From: Paracoccaceae bacterium
GTDB lineage: Bacteria > Pseudomonadota > Alphaproteobacteria > Rhodobacterales > Rhodobacteraceae
Assembly (NCBI GenBank): GCA_947461435.1
Contig: CANHLE010000034.1
Span: forward strand, 1 to 33,126
Reading direction: 5' to 3'
DNA length: 33,126 nucleotides
Positions 32,653 to 33,126 of the stretch are shown piece by piece; the stretch's first letter is position 1; each line of letters opens with the position of its first letter. The translations under genes and the position numbers were made by a program. The notes beneath the pieces were generated by a model. That model was given only the letters and a program-made list of their open reading frames with translations. It was not told the DNA's origin and did no database searches.

Positions 32653-33126
32653 ATGGGCAACCGCATTCTGATCGTCGGCACCTATGACACCAAGCAGGAC
32701 GAGTTAAGCTATCTTGCGCAGGTCATCACCGGGCAGGGCGGTGTGGCTTTGACCATGGATGTGTCGGTTCTGGGCGATGCCGAGGGGCCAACCACCTGGA
32801 CAAAGCATGACGTGGCGCAGGCGGCGGGAAGTTCGATCGCGCAGGCCATTGCCGCCGAGGATGAAAATACAGCCATGCAGATCATGGCGCGGGGCGCGGC
32901 GGCCTTGGCGGCGCAAATGCACCGTGAGGGGCAATTTGACGGGGTCTTGGTGCTGGGCGGATCGATGGGCACCGATTTGGCGTTGGATCTGTGCGCGGCC
33001 CTGCCCTTGGGCGTGCCCAAATACATCGTCTCGACCGTCAGTTTCAGCCCCATGATCCCGCCCGAGCGGTTGGCGGCGGACACGCAGATGATCTTGTGGG
33101 CGGGGGGGCTTTATGGCCTCAATTCG
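32653..33126 (+). CDS. Tm-1-like ATP-binding / UPF0261 family protein, N-terminal part
   Basis: These are the first 158 residues of an open frame that continues beyond the window. It starts at an ATG behind AAGGAA, 80 bases after the aldehyde dehydrogenase. MGNRILIVGTYDTKQDELSY, the GVLVLGGSMGTDLAL glycine loop, and VSTVSFSPMIPPE followed by ILWAGGLYG are hallmarks of the Tm-1-like/UPF0261 family. Plant Tm-1 binds a viral replicase and ATP. Bacterial members have no settled function and often neighbour a phosphoenolpyruvate-hydrolase-like gene, which might lie just outside. Co-orientation suggests it belongs to the aldehyde dehydrogenase operon. Confidence 0.88.
   Translation, partial: MGNRILIVGTYDTKQDELSYLAQVITGQGGVALTMDVSVLGDAEGPTTWTKHDVAQAAGSSIAQAIAAEDENTAMQIMARGAAALAAQMHREGQFDGVLVLGGSMGTDLALDLCAALPLGVPKYIVSTVSFSPMIPPERLAADTQMILWAGGLYGLNS

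Noticed and set aside
1..33126. tRNA, rRNA, CRISPR, insertion sequences, phage or integrase genes
   Set aside because: Looked for and not seen: no cloverleaf-like sequence, no regularly spaced repeats, no transposase or integrase motifs. The catabolic block shows no mobile boundary inside the window.

Overview
The window looks like chromosome from a Rhodobacteraceae/Roseobacter-group alphaproteobacterium. This is inferred from the gene families present (ferrochelatase beside an NDUFAF5-like protein, ComF-GrxC-nitrilase-MarR, TamA/TamB, YjbH/YjbF exopolysaccharide genes, PuuC-like aldehyde dehydrogenase) and from moderately high G+C coding sequence. It is tightly packed: no intergenic gap exceeds 300 bases. 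I see no tRNA, rRNA, CRISPR array, insertion sequence or phage gene.

Left part (1-8213). The end of an ABC transporter ATPase overlaps a TRAM/4Fe-4S RNA m5U methyltransferase. Envelope genes follow: a lipoprotein L,D-transpeptidase, a CAP-domain lipoprotein on the minus strand, and a Tat-type L,D-transpeptidase. Next come a 57-residue secreted/membrane mini-protein, ferrochelatase, an NDUFAF5-like methyltransferase-fold protein with a degenerate SAM motif, ComF, and a glutaredoxin-nitrilase-MarR operon.

Polysaccharide block (8262-16233). A Wza/GfcE-type export lipoprotein diverges from an SDR sugar reductase/epimerase, an undecaprenyl-phosphate sugar transferase and a FlaA1/CapD-type 4,6-dehydratase. 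YjbH and YjbF follow, then a second mini-protein that is clearly paralogous to the first. The SDR-transferase-dehydratase trio resembles the quinovosamine priming set of rhizobia. The mini-protein next to YjbF/YjbH/Wza occupies the niche of YjbE/GfcA in the enterobacterial yjbEFGH/gfcABCDE operons.

Envelope assembly (16264-22462). A YihY/BrkB membrane protein converges with a TamA-TamB operon.

Catabolic accessory block (22607-33126). An aldo/keto reductase is followed by a class I glutamine amidotransferase-like hydrolase that diverges from a cytochrome P450 - glutamine-synthetase-like ligase - putidaredoxin-type ferredoxin operon. A GST and a divergent WYL-domain regulator come next. Then an IclR regulator and class III aminotransferase diverge from a PuuC-like aldehyde dehydrogenase and a Tm-1-like/UPF0261 protein cut by the window end. 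Read together, these suggest amine catabolism through gamma-glutamylated intermediates, analogous to the Puu pathway but with a P450 and ferredoxin in place of the flavin oxidase PuuB. This is the strongest candidate in the window for an undescribed pathway. All functional statements are inferred from motifs and gene order; no database search was possible.
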